Origin: Aquila chrysaetos chrysaetos
Lineage: Eukaryota; Chordata; Aves; Accipitriformes; Accipitridae
Assembly: GCF_900496995.4 (NCBI RefSeq)
Contig: NC_044009.1
Location: 10,262,001 to 10,326,000 of the forward strand
Direction: 5' to 3'
DNA: 64,000 bases
In this document: positions 12,486-23,350 of the stretch, in pieces
How positions within the stretch are numbered: position 1 is the first letter of the stretch
How the letters are laid out: each line of letters begins with the position of its first letter
Notes under the pieces: model-generated
The model's database searches: none
What the model saw: the letters and a program-made list of their open reading frames with translations, nothing else
What the model was told of the DNA's origin: nothing
Made by a program: the position numbers and the translations under genes

Positions 12486-12851
12486 GAGCCCCCACGCAGC
12501 CACCTCGTTCCTTGCCACCCTGCTTCCGTGGTGCTTCCCTGCGGTGTCTCCCATCCCTACGGCTGAAGCCCTCAAGGCTAGGCTTCAGCAGGATGGTGGG
12601 GATATCCCCCAACGTGCCTAGGCTGGCCTGGCTGGGGGAGAAGGAGGAGAAGGGGGATCCAGAGGGGCACGTCCGCTGGGTGCTGCCGGCGAGGGGCAGT
12701 GGGCAGAGGCGAGGCTGGCGGCCAGCCCGGGCCCCAGGGCTTGCCCAGGCCACGGCGCTGTGGCCGGGACCCTGCTCTGGGCCCGCAGAGCTGGCGTGAC
12801 CATGTGGAGGCCGATGGTCTCCGAGCACGGGACTGCGGAGGAGGTGCTGCC
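12486..12851 (+). pseudogene. MROH gene fragment: exon 1 joined to intron 4/exon 5
   Basis: The first part (12486 to about 12655) is a diverged copy of the 5' UTR and exon 1 of the complete gene (compare 13365-13530). It has an aligned ATG at about 12592 and reads MVGISPNVPRLAW against MAERPPSVPRLAW. The sequence then jumps to a copy of the end of intron 4 (compare about 14760-14893) and the start of exon 5 (from 12789: acceptor AG, then a copy of the TMWR segment). Exons 2-4 are missing, so an internal deletion has joined distant parts. The fragment breaks off near 12851, where an LTR-like repeat begins. It cannot encode an MROH protein. Confidence 0.75.
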
Positions 12852-12854
12852 TTC

Positions 12855-13135
12855 TAGTATTGGGTTTGTGTGGCGGGGCTTTAGTAGCGGGGAGGGGCTG
12901 CAGGGGTGGTTCCTGTGAGAAGCTGCTAGAAGCTTCCCCGGCTCCGGCCCAGGCCGAGCCCATCAGCGATGGTGGTAGCGCCTCTGGGATAACAAGTTTA
13001 AGAGGGGAAACCTGCAGCGGGGAGGGGAGTGGGATGTGAGAGAAACCCCTATGCAGACAGCAAGGTCAGTGAAGGAGGAGGGGGAAGAGGCACGCTGGAG
13101 GACGCCCCTGCAGTCGTATGTTTGAGTTACGGCCT
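12855..13135 (+). mobile_element. LTR-like dispersed avian repeat upstream of the MROH gene
   Basis: The stretch beginning TATTGGGTTTGTGTGGC and running through GAAGCTGCTAGAAGCTTCCC, GGTAGCGCCTCTGGGATAAC and AAGGTCAGTGAAGGAGGAGG resembles a sequence I know as abundant and dispersed in bird genomes, usually regarded as an ERV-derived LTR. The TATA-like element of that repeat (TATTTAAG) is changed here to AGTTTAAG. The 5' edge coincides with the point where the exon-5-like fragment ends, which suggests that its insertion or a later deletion truncated the fragment. No target-site duplication was identified. The family assignment is from memory. Confidence 0.5.
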
Positions 13136-13174
13136 CGCTGTGGTGATACTGCTCTGGGGAGGCCCCAGAGCACG

Positions 13175-13289
13175 GGCACATGGCAGTGTGTCACAGGGCC
13201 CTTTGTGACCCACCGTGATATGGGCACCGCCAATTGCATGGCACGTGGCAGCGTGTCACAGGACCCTTTGTGACCCTCCATGGTATAAA
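13175..13289 (+). promoter_or_regulatory. Duplicated core promoter of the MROH gene
   Basis: Two copies of a roughly 50-bp module start at 13175 and 13240 (65 bp apart). Each has the order CACATG or CACGTG, GGCAG, GTCACA...TGTGAC and a TATA position. In the second module there is a perfect E-box CACGTG (13242-13247), the inverted pair GTCACA/TGTGAC (13255-13274) and TATAAA at 13284-13289. In the first module the TATA position reads GATATG, so only the downstream copy looks competent as a TATA box. The ATG at 13474 lies 185 bp after the TATA box, leaving a GC-rich 5' UTR of about 155 bp. Confidence 0.55.
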
Positions 13290-13473
13290 CGCTGGCAGGG
13301 GCGCGGCCACCCCACGGTGCCCGGAGGACGCGACGGGACAGAACGGGACAGAGCGGGGCTGCGAAGGAGCCCCTGCGCAGCCACCTCGTTCCCTGCTGAC
13401 CTGCGTCCGCGGCGCTTTTCCGAGGCGTCTCCCATCCCTGTGGCAGGAGCCCTCGAGGCCGGGCCTCGGCGGG

Positions 13474-16400
13474 ATGGCAGAGAGACCCCCCAGCGTGCCC
13501 AGGCTGGCCTGGGTGGAGGAGGAGAAAGGCACTGAGGATGCCCCAGCGTGGCAGCCTGATGAGGTGGAGGAGGTCCAGCCGCTGCAGGCGGGTGAGTGGC
13601 TGAGCTGGGCCACGGAGCCAGTGGCTGCAGCCGGCTTGGCCCCATCCCATCCCCTGTGGACATCCCCAGCGAAAGAGGGGAAGAAGGGACGGGGCCGTTC
13701 CCCATGGCCGGGCGCCGGCCACGCTCCATCCACTGGGCACCCCCAGCCCCAACCTGCGGGCAGAGAGATGGGGGTCAGAGTCCCCAGCAGCCCCTGTCCT
13801 GGGGCTGGCCCTGCCTGGGGAGCGCAGGGCTCGGCTGTGTTCTCCAGCCTCTCCTGCAGCCCCTCAGCTCTGCTTGTGCTCGGTCTTTGCCAGATCCAGA
13901 CTGGAACCTGCCAGAAGAGCAGGAACACGCCCGGGCCCTCTTCCACAGCAGCGCACAGGTAACCGCAGCCATCCCCACCTGGGCTGGGCCTGGTCTCGCT
14001 GCTCAGCCGAGCACCGCCGTCGGGGCACTCGGTGTGACATGCCTCTCTTCCCTGCCTTTCCTTCTCCTGTAGAGGTTTTGGGAATCCCTCAAGCCCTCTG
14101 AGCGTGAAGACGCCACCATCGCGGCCGTCGAGGGCATGGCAGACTCGGACTCCTATAATGCGGAGGCTTGTGCTGCCATGCTGGATGTGCTTGTGGAAAG
14201 CGACGCCTCCAGACTGCAGCATGTAAGTAGCCTGTCGCCGGGGCTCGAGCCCCCGGAGGAGATCGTGTGCCCCCTGAGGCCGGGTCCGCTGGGCACCCAA
14301 CAGCCTTTTAAGCCAGCACAGTGTGATGGGAAGGGAAGCACTGCTTGGGGGAAGCTGGGGAACTGGCTCGCTCTGGCAGCACTCCAGCTCTCAGCCATGT
14401 CTTCCTCCAGGTGCCGAGCATCGTGAGGTGCATCTACCGGTGGCTCATGTCCAACACGCATGTGTCTGCTGAGCACAGGCTGGACAACAGCCTTCTGGAG
14501 CTGACCCACGCACACCCCCATGACGTGGCGGTGACCCTCCTGTGCTGTGCCCCATCGTGCGACAGGTACAGGGCCCACCTGCCTTTAGAGCCCATCAGGC
14601 TGTAGAGCCTGTCCCAGGTGGGCTGTCAGAGAGACGGAGATTTTCAGGACCTTCCGGCCCCTCCGTTTCCCAGCCCTGGCACGACAGCCCCAGAGCCCGC
14701 TGCCGTGCTCCCTGCCTGCCCCTCAAGGCACCGTCGCTCGGCTGCCTGCTGCCCGCAGGGGCAGGCCTGCTGGGTGCTGCTGGTGAGGGGCAGTGGGCAG
14801 AGGCAAGGCTGGCAGCCAGCCCCAGCCCCCGCGGTTGCCCAGGCCACGGCACTGTGGCCAAGACCCCTCTGACACAGAGCTCTGGGCCTGCAGAGCTGCT
14901 GCGACCATGTGGAGGGTGATGGTCTCCAGGAGCAGGACTGCAGAGCAGGTGCTGCGGGAGCTGGTCTGCGTGCTGGAGGACTGGCCGCTGCACAGCACAT
15001 GCACCTCCGATGGGGACAGCGCAGATGTCTTTGCTCTGGCTGTGAGTTTCTGGCCCGGGCCTTTGCTCGCCCCCAGGGTCGCCTCTCCGGGCGGCTCTCC
15101 ATCCTCCCCCACCGCTGCATCTCCCTGCCTCACGCGGTGGGCTGGAAACCTGGGTTAGGGGCAGGTGTAGGGGCAGCCAGGGCGGGTGCTCCCCCTGCGC
15201 CTCCCGTGGCCCAGGGCAGTGCCTGAACCTCACCCTCCCGCGCTCGGGCCCTGCCGCGGGGACATCTCGGCACTGAGCGCTGTCTCTGGGTGTTTTGTTT
15301 TCTGCAGGCAACCAGGGTGCTGCAGGAGATCCTCCAGCTGCCCGGGTGCCCACAGAGGTTGAACGTGCTTTTCCCCCGCATCTTCCTGGCTCTGCTCTTC
15401 CAAATTTTCTTTGCCACACAGCAGATGCCAGAGGAGGTCGATACCTTCTGGAGGGGATGCCAGCAGGAAGGCTGCCCTCCCACCAGCCCCAGCAGGTGCT
15501 CCACCCCGGTCCTCCCATCCCTCCCGTGGCCCCGGAGGCGGGGCCTGGGCTCCCAGTGTGACCTGGGCTTTGCTCTGCACACAGATTTGCAATGCTGACC
15601 GTGAAAGCACTGCTCTGCCGTCTTCAGTATGACAATATGGTGTTTGAAGTCGAACGTAAGCGTGGCTGGGACACGCTCCTCAGTGCTGAGACCTACCATT
15701 GTGCAATGGGTCTGCTGGCCAGGTGAGAACCCCCTCGTCCCCGCTCCCCCCGCCATTTCTCCTCTGCAGACGGGGCGCCCCGCACAATCCCCTTGGTCGT
15801 GGGTGAGAGGGACTTGTCACCAAGGGATGGCCCAGCAGACTGGAAAAGCCTGGGAGAGGTGGGTGCATACGAGACGCCACCTCCCAAAGCACCAGCGTCC
15901 CCTCCCGTGGGGCCTGGGCTGACGGCACAGAGTGGGGGGTCTGTCTGCAGGCAGCCCCACTGATGGCAGCCCGCCGGGGCAGGGCAGGGTGCACTGAGGG
16001 CCAGCGACAGAGCCTGGGGGACACGAGTGCCCTGTGGGCAGGAAAGGGGTCTTCTCAGAATGGAAGGCTTCAGGGCAGGAAGGGTGTTTTGCCAGTCTCC
16101 TCCCCAAAAGGAGCCTGCTGGTGTTGGCCATGCCTTTCTCCTGGCGAGGGGCGGTGGGGAACGACCAGGCCGCTGTGAGTCAGTCCGGGGAGAGGTTTGC
16201 CCACCCTGCTCGGGGTCAACGGTGCCTTCTTCCCCCTGCCAGACAGGTGCGTGATATCTCGAGGAGCTTGTGTTACTGGATCGCAGGCTACCTTGTCAAG
16301 CTGCTCAGGAGGAAGAAGCAACGCTGGGAGATGCCCGCCATGGCGTTCCTTGTTGAGGTGAGCCTGGTGGCGAGTGCTGCCTCGCTGACCCGGCTCTCAC

Positions 16401-19400
16401 CACTCTGCCCTCTCGTAGCCGCAGCTGCGCGGGGAGCCCAGTCAGTGGAGCTGGGGCAGAGGGTGGGCTCCGCTGCGTGCCCTCGGCCCCTTGCGCTGGG
16501 GTGACACTTGTCCCCACCTGTGTTTTGTGCCTGCCTTGTGCCGGCTCTCGCTCTCCCATCGCGGCTCCTCAAAGGCCGAGGAATCAGAGGCTGCTGAGGG
16601 CTGGGAGGCACAGCAGAGCGCGTGAGCGACCTGCGCCGTGTGCCCCGCGGCACAGGGCAGGGAGCCCAGGGGGTCTGCGCAGCCGCTGCTGCCTTTGGGC
16701 TCGGCTGACTGGGACGGTACCCGCGCCCTGTGCTGCTGGCTGGACCCAGCCCTGTGCGGTGGTGGAGTCCTGCTGGCCAGGCACCCCTGTCACTGCTCTG
16801 TGTCTTTCAGCTCCTGGTCTACCCTAACGTAAGGTGTTGGGGTGACCGCATCCTGCAGCTCGTCCCAATGTACCTGCAGAGCAAGTGCAGAGTGATGCGT
16901 CGCCTGGTGCTCAGAGGCCTCCTGGTGCTCTGCAAGACACCCTTGATGGTGAGAAGGGGCAGCCGGCTGAAGCCGTGCTGGCAGCATGGGGCTGGGTAAC
17001 ACAGTAGCTTGGACTTGGCTGGGCTTTGGGAGCTGTGGCAGCTGCTCCCAGCTCTCCGGCCTCCCTGTTCACCTGCCCGAGTCCTTCGGGGCAGGCCTTT
17101 GGCTTCTGGGCCCCGAGGCAGCAGCGTGGGGTTGAACCTCCGGAGCGGTTTTGGCAGTGCAGCCTTTTATGGATTCACAGCACAGCATTGTATTCCACGC
17201 AGCTCAGAAGAATGCGGCCCCTGCTGCGAAGGCTCACAGAGCTACTGATGGATGCAGACGGGGAGGTGGTTGGGATGACCCTCTCTGTGCTCAGCAAGGT
17301 GCTCTGGGCCACAGGCATCCCAATTGCCAGCTCCATCACTCTGCAGCTGGCTGAGAGGCTCCGGCCACTCTTTGACAGCGTAAGGCTTTGTGCCCCCCAC
17401 CACAGGCGCTGGGTGCTGCCCGGAAACTTTGCGCCCTGTGGATTTTCAGACCCGTGCCCAGGTGGGCCGGTAGCAGCCGGTGCTGAGGTCTTGCCCTCGT
17501 CCTTTCCACCAGGACGCCAACCATGTGCAACTGCTCTCCATGCACCTCTTCCGAGATGTGATGGAGTTTGTAGTGGAAGAGGGAAAAAAGCCGCTGAAGC
17601 AGCACGTGCACCAGAGCCTGATCCCACTGCTCTGCCACTTGCATGATGAGAACCAGCGCGTGGCAGAGGTGAGGATTTCCGACCTGCCGGTGTCCCCGTG
17701 GCAGGTGGCTCAGCTGCCTCCTGCCCTGGCGCCTTGCGGACTGCAGCGCTCGAGCCTCCTCCTGTCCTTGGCTACAGAGCAGCAGCTCTGGGGGACCTCT
17801 GTCCTGCTGCCCTGGCAGCACCAGGTGCCCGAGATGGGGCTTGAGGCACTGCTCTGCCCGGGCGCCGAACCCGCCGACGGACGCGTTCCCCAGCTGCTGC
17901 GTCTTCCCACCAGGGGCCAGGACAGGCCCCGAGCCTTGACCAGGTGCAGGGGACGCAGGTCCTGTGTGCCGGGCAGCGGTGCCATCTCCCAGTCTCTGCT
18001 GCTCCGCAGGCCTCTCGGGAAACCCTGCTTCAAGCTACCAAGTTCCTGAAGAACAGGAAGCTCCAGCAGCTGCTGGAGAGGGAGCAGACATGGGTGGTTG
18101 GCAAGTGCCTGGTAAGGATGGCCCCAACGGCCCAGTCCCAGCCTGGACAAGCCCACTGCCCCCCTGTGCCCCTGCCCACTGCTGCAGCCCATCACCGCCA
18201 GCCTGCCCCCCACACACGCTCCCTTTCCTCGGGCGTGCGGCCCCGTGGACTCTTCTCCAGGCTCCTCTCCCTCCTCGAGCCCCGGGTGCCGACGACGGAG
18301 CCCCGGCCCAGCTGGGCTTTGGCAGCAGGGTGGCACCGCGGCTCCCCGGGGAGCACCCAGCCCTCTGCTCCCTCCAAACCCCGGCACCGGCCGGCTGCTG
18401 GCTGGGCGTCATGGGTGTCCTGGCAGAGGAAAGGCAGGGTGCAGGGAGCGCCCGACCTGGGGGCAGAGTCTGCACCAATCCTTCCCTCCACCCCCTTGTG
18501 CTCTCTCCAGCTGGCAGAGTACAGCAGCAGAGTGGACGAGTACCCGCAGCAGTCCCTGCTGTATCTGCAGAGCCCACAGGCATCCATGCGAGAGGCAGCC
18601 ATCAGGTTCCTTGGTGAGCCACAACTCCCCCGGGGTCCCTCCCTGCCCCGCTGCAGCTTGGCCCCAGCCCCGGCTGCTGCACCGGCAGCAGGAATTGGCC
18701 CTGTGGCTGTGGGAGCCCCGGACTACCCGATGCAGGGCCAGGGCACCCACGGGGCTCCCTGCCGCCCTCTCCCACCCCTGCCCTTGGGCGTCACGCTCTG
18801 GGAGGACCCCAGGCTCAGCCCCGCCAAGGGGAGGAGTGCTGCTGGGGCCAGCAGGATTTGTGACGGGCTGCGTGTTCCTAGGGCTCGCCGGGCGGCACGT
18901 GACGCATCAGCAGGTGAAGCGCCAGGTCATCTACAAGGGTGAGTGAGGGCAGCAGGGTGGGTGGTCAGTGGGGACTGGCAAGGGAGGAGGAAAGACCCTG
19001 GGCCGGGAGCTGTGATCCCTGCCCCAGCTGGGGAGAGCTCTGCTCCTCGCGCGGATGAGGGGCAGCGTGGGCAGAGCAGAGAGAGCTTCAGGGGCACGTG
19101 GCCGTTCGTGGCCAGCACCTTCCGGCTGATCCTGTTGAACCCCTGCTCCCTCCTGGCCATGGGAAGAGCTGGGTGGGGCGGCCCTGGCAGGAGGCGTTCC
19201 TGGGGTCCCCGCAGATACCGGGTTCTGACCTCGGCTCTCTTCCTCCTCTGTCCAGCCCGTCAAAGCACGACAAAGACGTCAGCCTCTCCGTCTCAAGCCT
19301 GGCACTCAAACCCTATTCCTGCTAAGAGCCGCAGAGAGAAATCCCCCCTCCAGAAGGCTGCCGGTGCTGCAAGAGCGATTCCGCAGGGCGTGGAGGAGGT

Positions 19401-19485
19401 GGCCTTCTCTCTGGGACAATGGCTTCCTGTGCTGCTGGAGCTCTGTGCAGAGCTGATCCCGGGAGCTCCATGTCCTCTTCCCTGA
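13474..19485 (+). CDS. Maestro HEAT-like repeat (MROH) family protein, 15 exons
   Basis: HEAT-repeat protein of the bird-expanded MROH family; molecular function unknown. Exons: 13474-13591, 13894-13958, 14073-14222, 14411-14565, 14894-15041, 15308-15495, 15585-15722, 16243-16357, 16811-16948, 17203-17379, 17513-17668, 18010-18111, 18511-18613, 18882-18938, 19256-19485. All junctions are GT-AG and in phase, giving 679 codons. Family blocks appear in the usual order: HPHDVAVTLLCCAPSCDR (exon 4), ATMWR (5), QMPEEVDTFWRGCQ (6), KRGWDTLL (7), MAFLVE (8), RRLVLRGLLVLCK (9), ELLMDADGEVVGMTLSV (10), HDENQRVAEASRETLL (11-12), REAAIRFLGLAGRH (13-14). The start codon aligns with that of the upstream fragment. 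Exon 15 has lost single bases relative to the orphan copy at 10908-11221. It is therefore read in another frame (TTKTSASPSQAW in place of TTKDVSLSVSSL) and ends at a TGA that overlaps the poly(A) signal. Either this C-terminus is altered or these are assembly errors. I cannot say which MROH paralogue it is. Confidence 0.8.
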
Positions 19486-19490
19486 ATAAA
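19485..19490 (+). terminator. Poly(A) signal AATAAA of the MROH gene
   Basis: AATAAA shares its first base with the last base of the TGA stop (19483-19485) and is followed within 30 bp by a GT/T-rich stretch (TTGTTTGCGTGTC). If used, the mRNA has almost no 3' UTR after this stop. With the family-typical reading frame the stop would lie about 30 bp earlier (the TGA at about 19454-19456). Confidence 0.6.
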
Positions 19491-19659
19491 CAGTCCTGCT
19501 CCTTCACCTTGTTTGCGTGTCTTTCCTTTGTGGGAACAAAACAGCAGAGGATAAGTGAGGCCCTCAAGTAATCAGGACCCTCAGGAGTCAGTGACCAGCC
19601 GTGTCTGCTTCCCAGCAACCGGTAGCAGCACCAGACATACCCACACCCCCGTGGCCTGG

Positions 19660-20825
19660 TGTCACGAAATGGAGTGGTTTGGACCACTTAAAGAATCACT
19701 TCCAATGGTATTAGTAAAAATGATTTAATAGGAATTCATATAAAAGTGCGACTTCACAGTGTTTGATGGCAAGGTTCACTCTATTACTTAATACATGGAT
19801 GAAATGCACACAGGAAAATTAAATTATAATCAGACTAAAATTAGGTATACAGAGATTGAAAATGCAATAGGTTAAAAAAGAGAAATATACAAAGAAAAAT
19901 CGAGTTAGAATTTATTTCTCGTGATTGGTACAGAGCTTGGGAATGTAAGACGGTAAGGGAGACCCTCCCATGGAGCCATGAGGTTCAGAGAACACCCCCT
20001 TGCTTTCTAAACTCCTGTTGGAGTCTAGGTGCAGCTGGATCAACTCCTAGTCCCACACTTGGGCAACAGTTTATATCTAAAGGGATTATGAGTATAATAG
20101 CAGCCTAAAATTCATTCACAGTTGAATAAAATTCACAACAGTAATTTAAGTAAAAATTTGAAAGTAAATAACTTACACTTACCATAGACTATTCAGCATG
20201 TGCATGCATAAAGACACTGAGAGATATGCATAAAAGAGGTATACCTGTTAAAAATTCCCCTTGAGTTCAGTGAAAAGGTTCATTTTGAATGCTTCGGTAT
20301 CTTTCTCAACAGGCAAAGGGTCGAGCCTCAAGCAGACAGTATCAGCCCAAGTCCCGTCAGCTTTTGGCGACAGACCTCCGATCTTTGCAAACTGGAGAGT
20401 CTGTGAGCTCCAAGAGGCGTCCTGCTCAGAGGGAGGTGCTGGTCGCAGCCCGCTGTGGTCCAGGAGAGCTCAAAGATTCTCGGTACTGCTGTTTATAGGT
20501 CTGGGAGGTGATTTGCTTTAGTCATCAGCAAATTACTGGGATTCCAGCTGCACTGGTACTGTTTCATGTGAGTTACAAATCAGATAAGGAAGGTTCTGGG
20601 GCTGCCAGGGAATGACTTAAGATTCAGGTATGGGATGCTCCAAGGCTGTCAGGGGACGGCTGGGATGTCTCAAGGTTGTTATGAGAGAACTAGTTATCTC
20701 TACTTTCATTTTTTGTTTTTGCTGGGCAGCAGGAGTCCTTGAGACAGTCCGCATAACTCCTTGGCTTAGCTGTGTGAGAGCTCCTGGTACGGTCAGGGGG
20801 ACACTTAACTACCTGACTCGTTACA
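19660..20825 (-). mobile_element. Candidate ERV LTR, antisense
   Basis: The left end begins TGTCACGA (19660-19667) and the right end finishes TCGTTACA (20818-20825), so the ends form an imperfect inverted pair with TG...CA termini. On the minus strand it would begin TGTAACGAGTCAGG, which resembles the start of a known class of bird LTRs. The inside is AT-rich on the left and GC-richer on the right, without open reading frames of retroviral type. Flanking 5-bp sequences (CCTGG and CTTAT) do not match, so the borders may be wrong or the element may have been rearranged. Confidence 0.4.
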
Positions 20826-22559
20826 CTTATGCTAAGGCCTAGCGAGACTTCCCGAGTTCATAGATCAGCCCAGAGAGGGGGAAGAAATGTAGCACCAGCT
20901 GCTCTGCTGGCCTGTGAGAGCAAGAGGAAAGGAGAAGAAAAGCTTTTGCCTCCCAGGCACCTGCTCTGCAGCCCTCGTGTCTCACATGGCAAGGGTGTGG
21001 CCCGCAGCTCCAGGCCATTTCTGTCCCCACGGCATTGGGTGCACAGGCACTGGGGCTGCCTGTCTGTTGCCACAAGAGCTGTGTGAAATGATGGGAGAGG
21101 AACAAGGGCCACGTTATGTGATCATAGAAGCACCCTGTGCCACAGGAGGCAGAGGAGGGAGCTGCCTTGGGAGAGAAGAATCTTGCCCCTGCTGCAACAG
21201 TGGAGGGCAGTGGGAGCTGAGATGGGTGCCAGGAGCCGGCCAGCAAGGTGCTAGGGGCAAAAGGTGCAACATTCTGGGTTCAATTTTATAGAGGAGAGAA
21301 AGGAAACGCACTAGGACTTTCTTCTAATTACATCTAAAAAGAAACACGAGGGCTTACAAGGCCACACAGCAGACCCATGGACGCACCTGGTAGACATTAA
21401 ATTTTAATGCTTTCCTTCCCCAAGGAAAGTTTTCACCAAAAGAGGGAAAATAACCTCTGCCTCACTGCCCAGCTCTCTCAGCATCCATTCATCGCTGGTT
21501 ACAGTAATCTGTATGCCCTATCATCATTTAAAGGCAACCACGGTTGATTTGATTGGTTTTACACATGCCCACAAGCTCTACTCCAGTGCTGGTTGCAGGA
21601 GACAGCTGCTCTGCTCCAGCGTGGATCTGGAGATCTAGCTCTGGGACTGATCACAGACTGGTCTACTGTCTCCACCTTGTGACAGCAAGGCTATGCTGGC
21701 AGCCAGGGAGCTCAATGGCCCAGAAAGGACATACCAAATAAAAAAAACCCCCAGCATAGCAGGTTCCTATGATGGCTGTGCAAAGGACACAATTGCAGCT
21801 GTGCTTTGGGTTTTGCTCCCTCTTTAAAACGTCCTCTATGGAAAGGAATGGGAGCAGACATAAAACACGTGATGCTTGCCCTTGAAGGTGGAGAGAAAAA
21901 CCCGTTGCAATACTCCCTGTGGATATTGTTGCATCTCACAGAACTTTTGCTCTTTTTATTTTCACATTGGTGAATGTGTCTTTGTCCACTGTACACTGAA
22001 ACAGAGAGAACTAATCCCGCAAGTCCCTCTAAAAATGGAACATAACAGCATTACTGCCAAGGATACAAATCTAAGCTTTCCTGTGCAATAGCATAACAAG
22101 GTCTGCTCTGTTCAATGCCTCGCTCTACAACCCAGAAAGCAGCAGACAGTGGTAGAACACCAGCAAATACAGAATTACAGAGCGATAGATTTTTTTGGCA
22201 CAGATTGCCAGATGAAAGGTGCTGTGGTCATGTAGACATACATAATTGTGTATGTATTTGTGCATATGAATTCATGTACATCTTGTCTCTCTAACCCCCA
22301 TTTTCTATTTGAGCCAGAAAGGTGGATGTCATTTCTGTACAATCTACTTGCACGTGAGCTTTTGACTCTTTCAGCGAAGCTGAAACAGCACAGCCAAAAG
22401 ACCCACCGCTCCTCTCCAGGCCCTGTCCCAGGGCTGCGCAGCAATGGGGCAGGGGGGTGAGCAGCTGTACCTCATGCCCAAGCAGAAGTTCCCTTGTGGC
22501 AGGTTGTTGTCCATGCAGCTTCCTGTGCTTCTGCTGTGCACCTCTGAGAAAGGCCCAGC
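20826..22559. other. Intergenic, no gene seen
   Basis: I found no coding exon with family resemblance, no RNA gene and no clear repeat. A few short open frames exist on both strands without splice support. Confidence 0.5.
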
Positions 22560-23350
22560 TCTGCCTTCTCTGTGACCCCTTTTATGTGGGGAAAGACAAC
22601 AATTAGATCCTTCTTTCACCTTCCTTCTCTCATAAGCTACGTACTCCAGCCACCAATGGTTTTAGCAGCCTTCCTCTGGACTCTCCTGTTTCTCTACATC
22701 CCTCTTGCAGTGGGGGGCACCGAGATTTACTAGAAGCAGTCTTGTCCTGGTTTTGGCTGGGACAGTGTTAATTTTATTTCTAGTAGCTGGTATAGTGCTA
22801 TGTCTTGGATTCAGTACAAGAAGAATGTTGATAACACACTGATGTTTTTCAGTTGTTTAGACCAAGTCAAGGATTTTTCAGCTTCTTGTGCCCAGCCAGC
22901 AAGAAGGCTGGAGGGGCACAAGAAGTTGGGAGGGGACACAGCCAGGGCAGCTGACCCAAAGTGGCCAAAGGAGTATTCCATACCATGTGATGTCATGCCC
23001 AGTATATAAACTGGGGGCAGTTGGCCTGGGGGGAATCGCTGCTCGGGAGCTAACTGGGCATCGGTCGGCGACCAGTGAGCAATTGCATTGTGCATCACTT
23101 GTTTTGTATATTCCAATTCTTTTATTATTATTGTCATTTTATTATTATTATTTTCTTCCTTTCTGTCCTATTAAACTGTTCTCTCAACCCATGAGTTTTA
23201 CTTTTTCTTCCCCAATTCTCTCCCCCATCCCACTGGGTGGGGGGGAGTAAGTGAGCAGCTGTGTGGTGCTTAGTTACCGGCTGGGGTTAAACCACGACAA
23301 GTCTCCCAGTGCCAAGAAGGGTAATGCCAGCTACGCTTGCTATTGCAGCA
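22560..23350 (-). mobile_element. CR1-type LINE 3' relic, split by a solo LTR
   Basis: The parts on either side of the LTR (about 22560-22742 and 23300-23350) follow the antisense CR1 pattern: CTCATAAGC...CTCCAGCCACC, GCAGCCTTCCTCTGGACTCT and then TGGGGGGCACCGA before the LTR. After it comes CCCAGTGCCAAGAAGGGTAA, where CR1 usually has a CCAGTGCCGAG-like stretch. It is old and diverged. The LTR inserted into it later. Confidence 0.55.
22743..23299 (+). mobile_element. Solo ERV LTR, copy 1, with 5-bp target duplication
   Basis: Complete 557-bp LTR from TGTCCTGG to CCACGACA. It is flanked on both sides by the perfect duplication AGTCT (22738-22742 and 23300-23304). Inside are a TATA box (TATATAAA, 23003-23010) within CCCAGTATATAAACTGGG, an AT-rich ATT-repeat tract and ATTAAA near 23170. 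There is no internal retroviral sequence, so it is a solo LTR from LTR-LTR recombination. The 5-bp duplication fits ERVL-type integration. It belongs to the same family as the copies at 26970 and 37075. Confidence 0.9.

Noticed and set aside
12358-12963. Pro-rich open frames on the minus strand over the minisatellite
   Set aside because: The apparent proline-rich protein is a translation of the tandem repeat. Reading frames stay open because the unit lacks stop codons, not because of selection.
13191-14300. 369-codon open frame on the minus strand
   Set aside because: It crosses exons, introns and the promoter of the MROH gene in antisense. It is explained by GC-rich composition and has no family resemblance.
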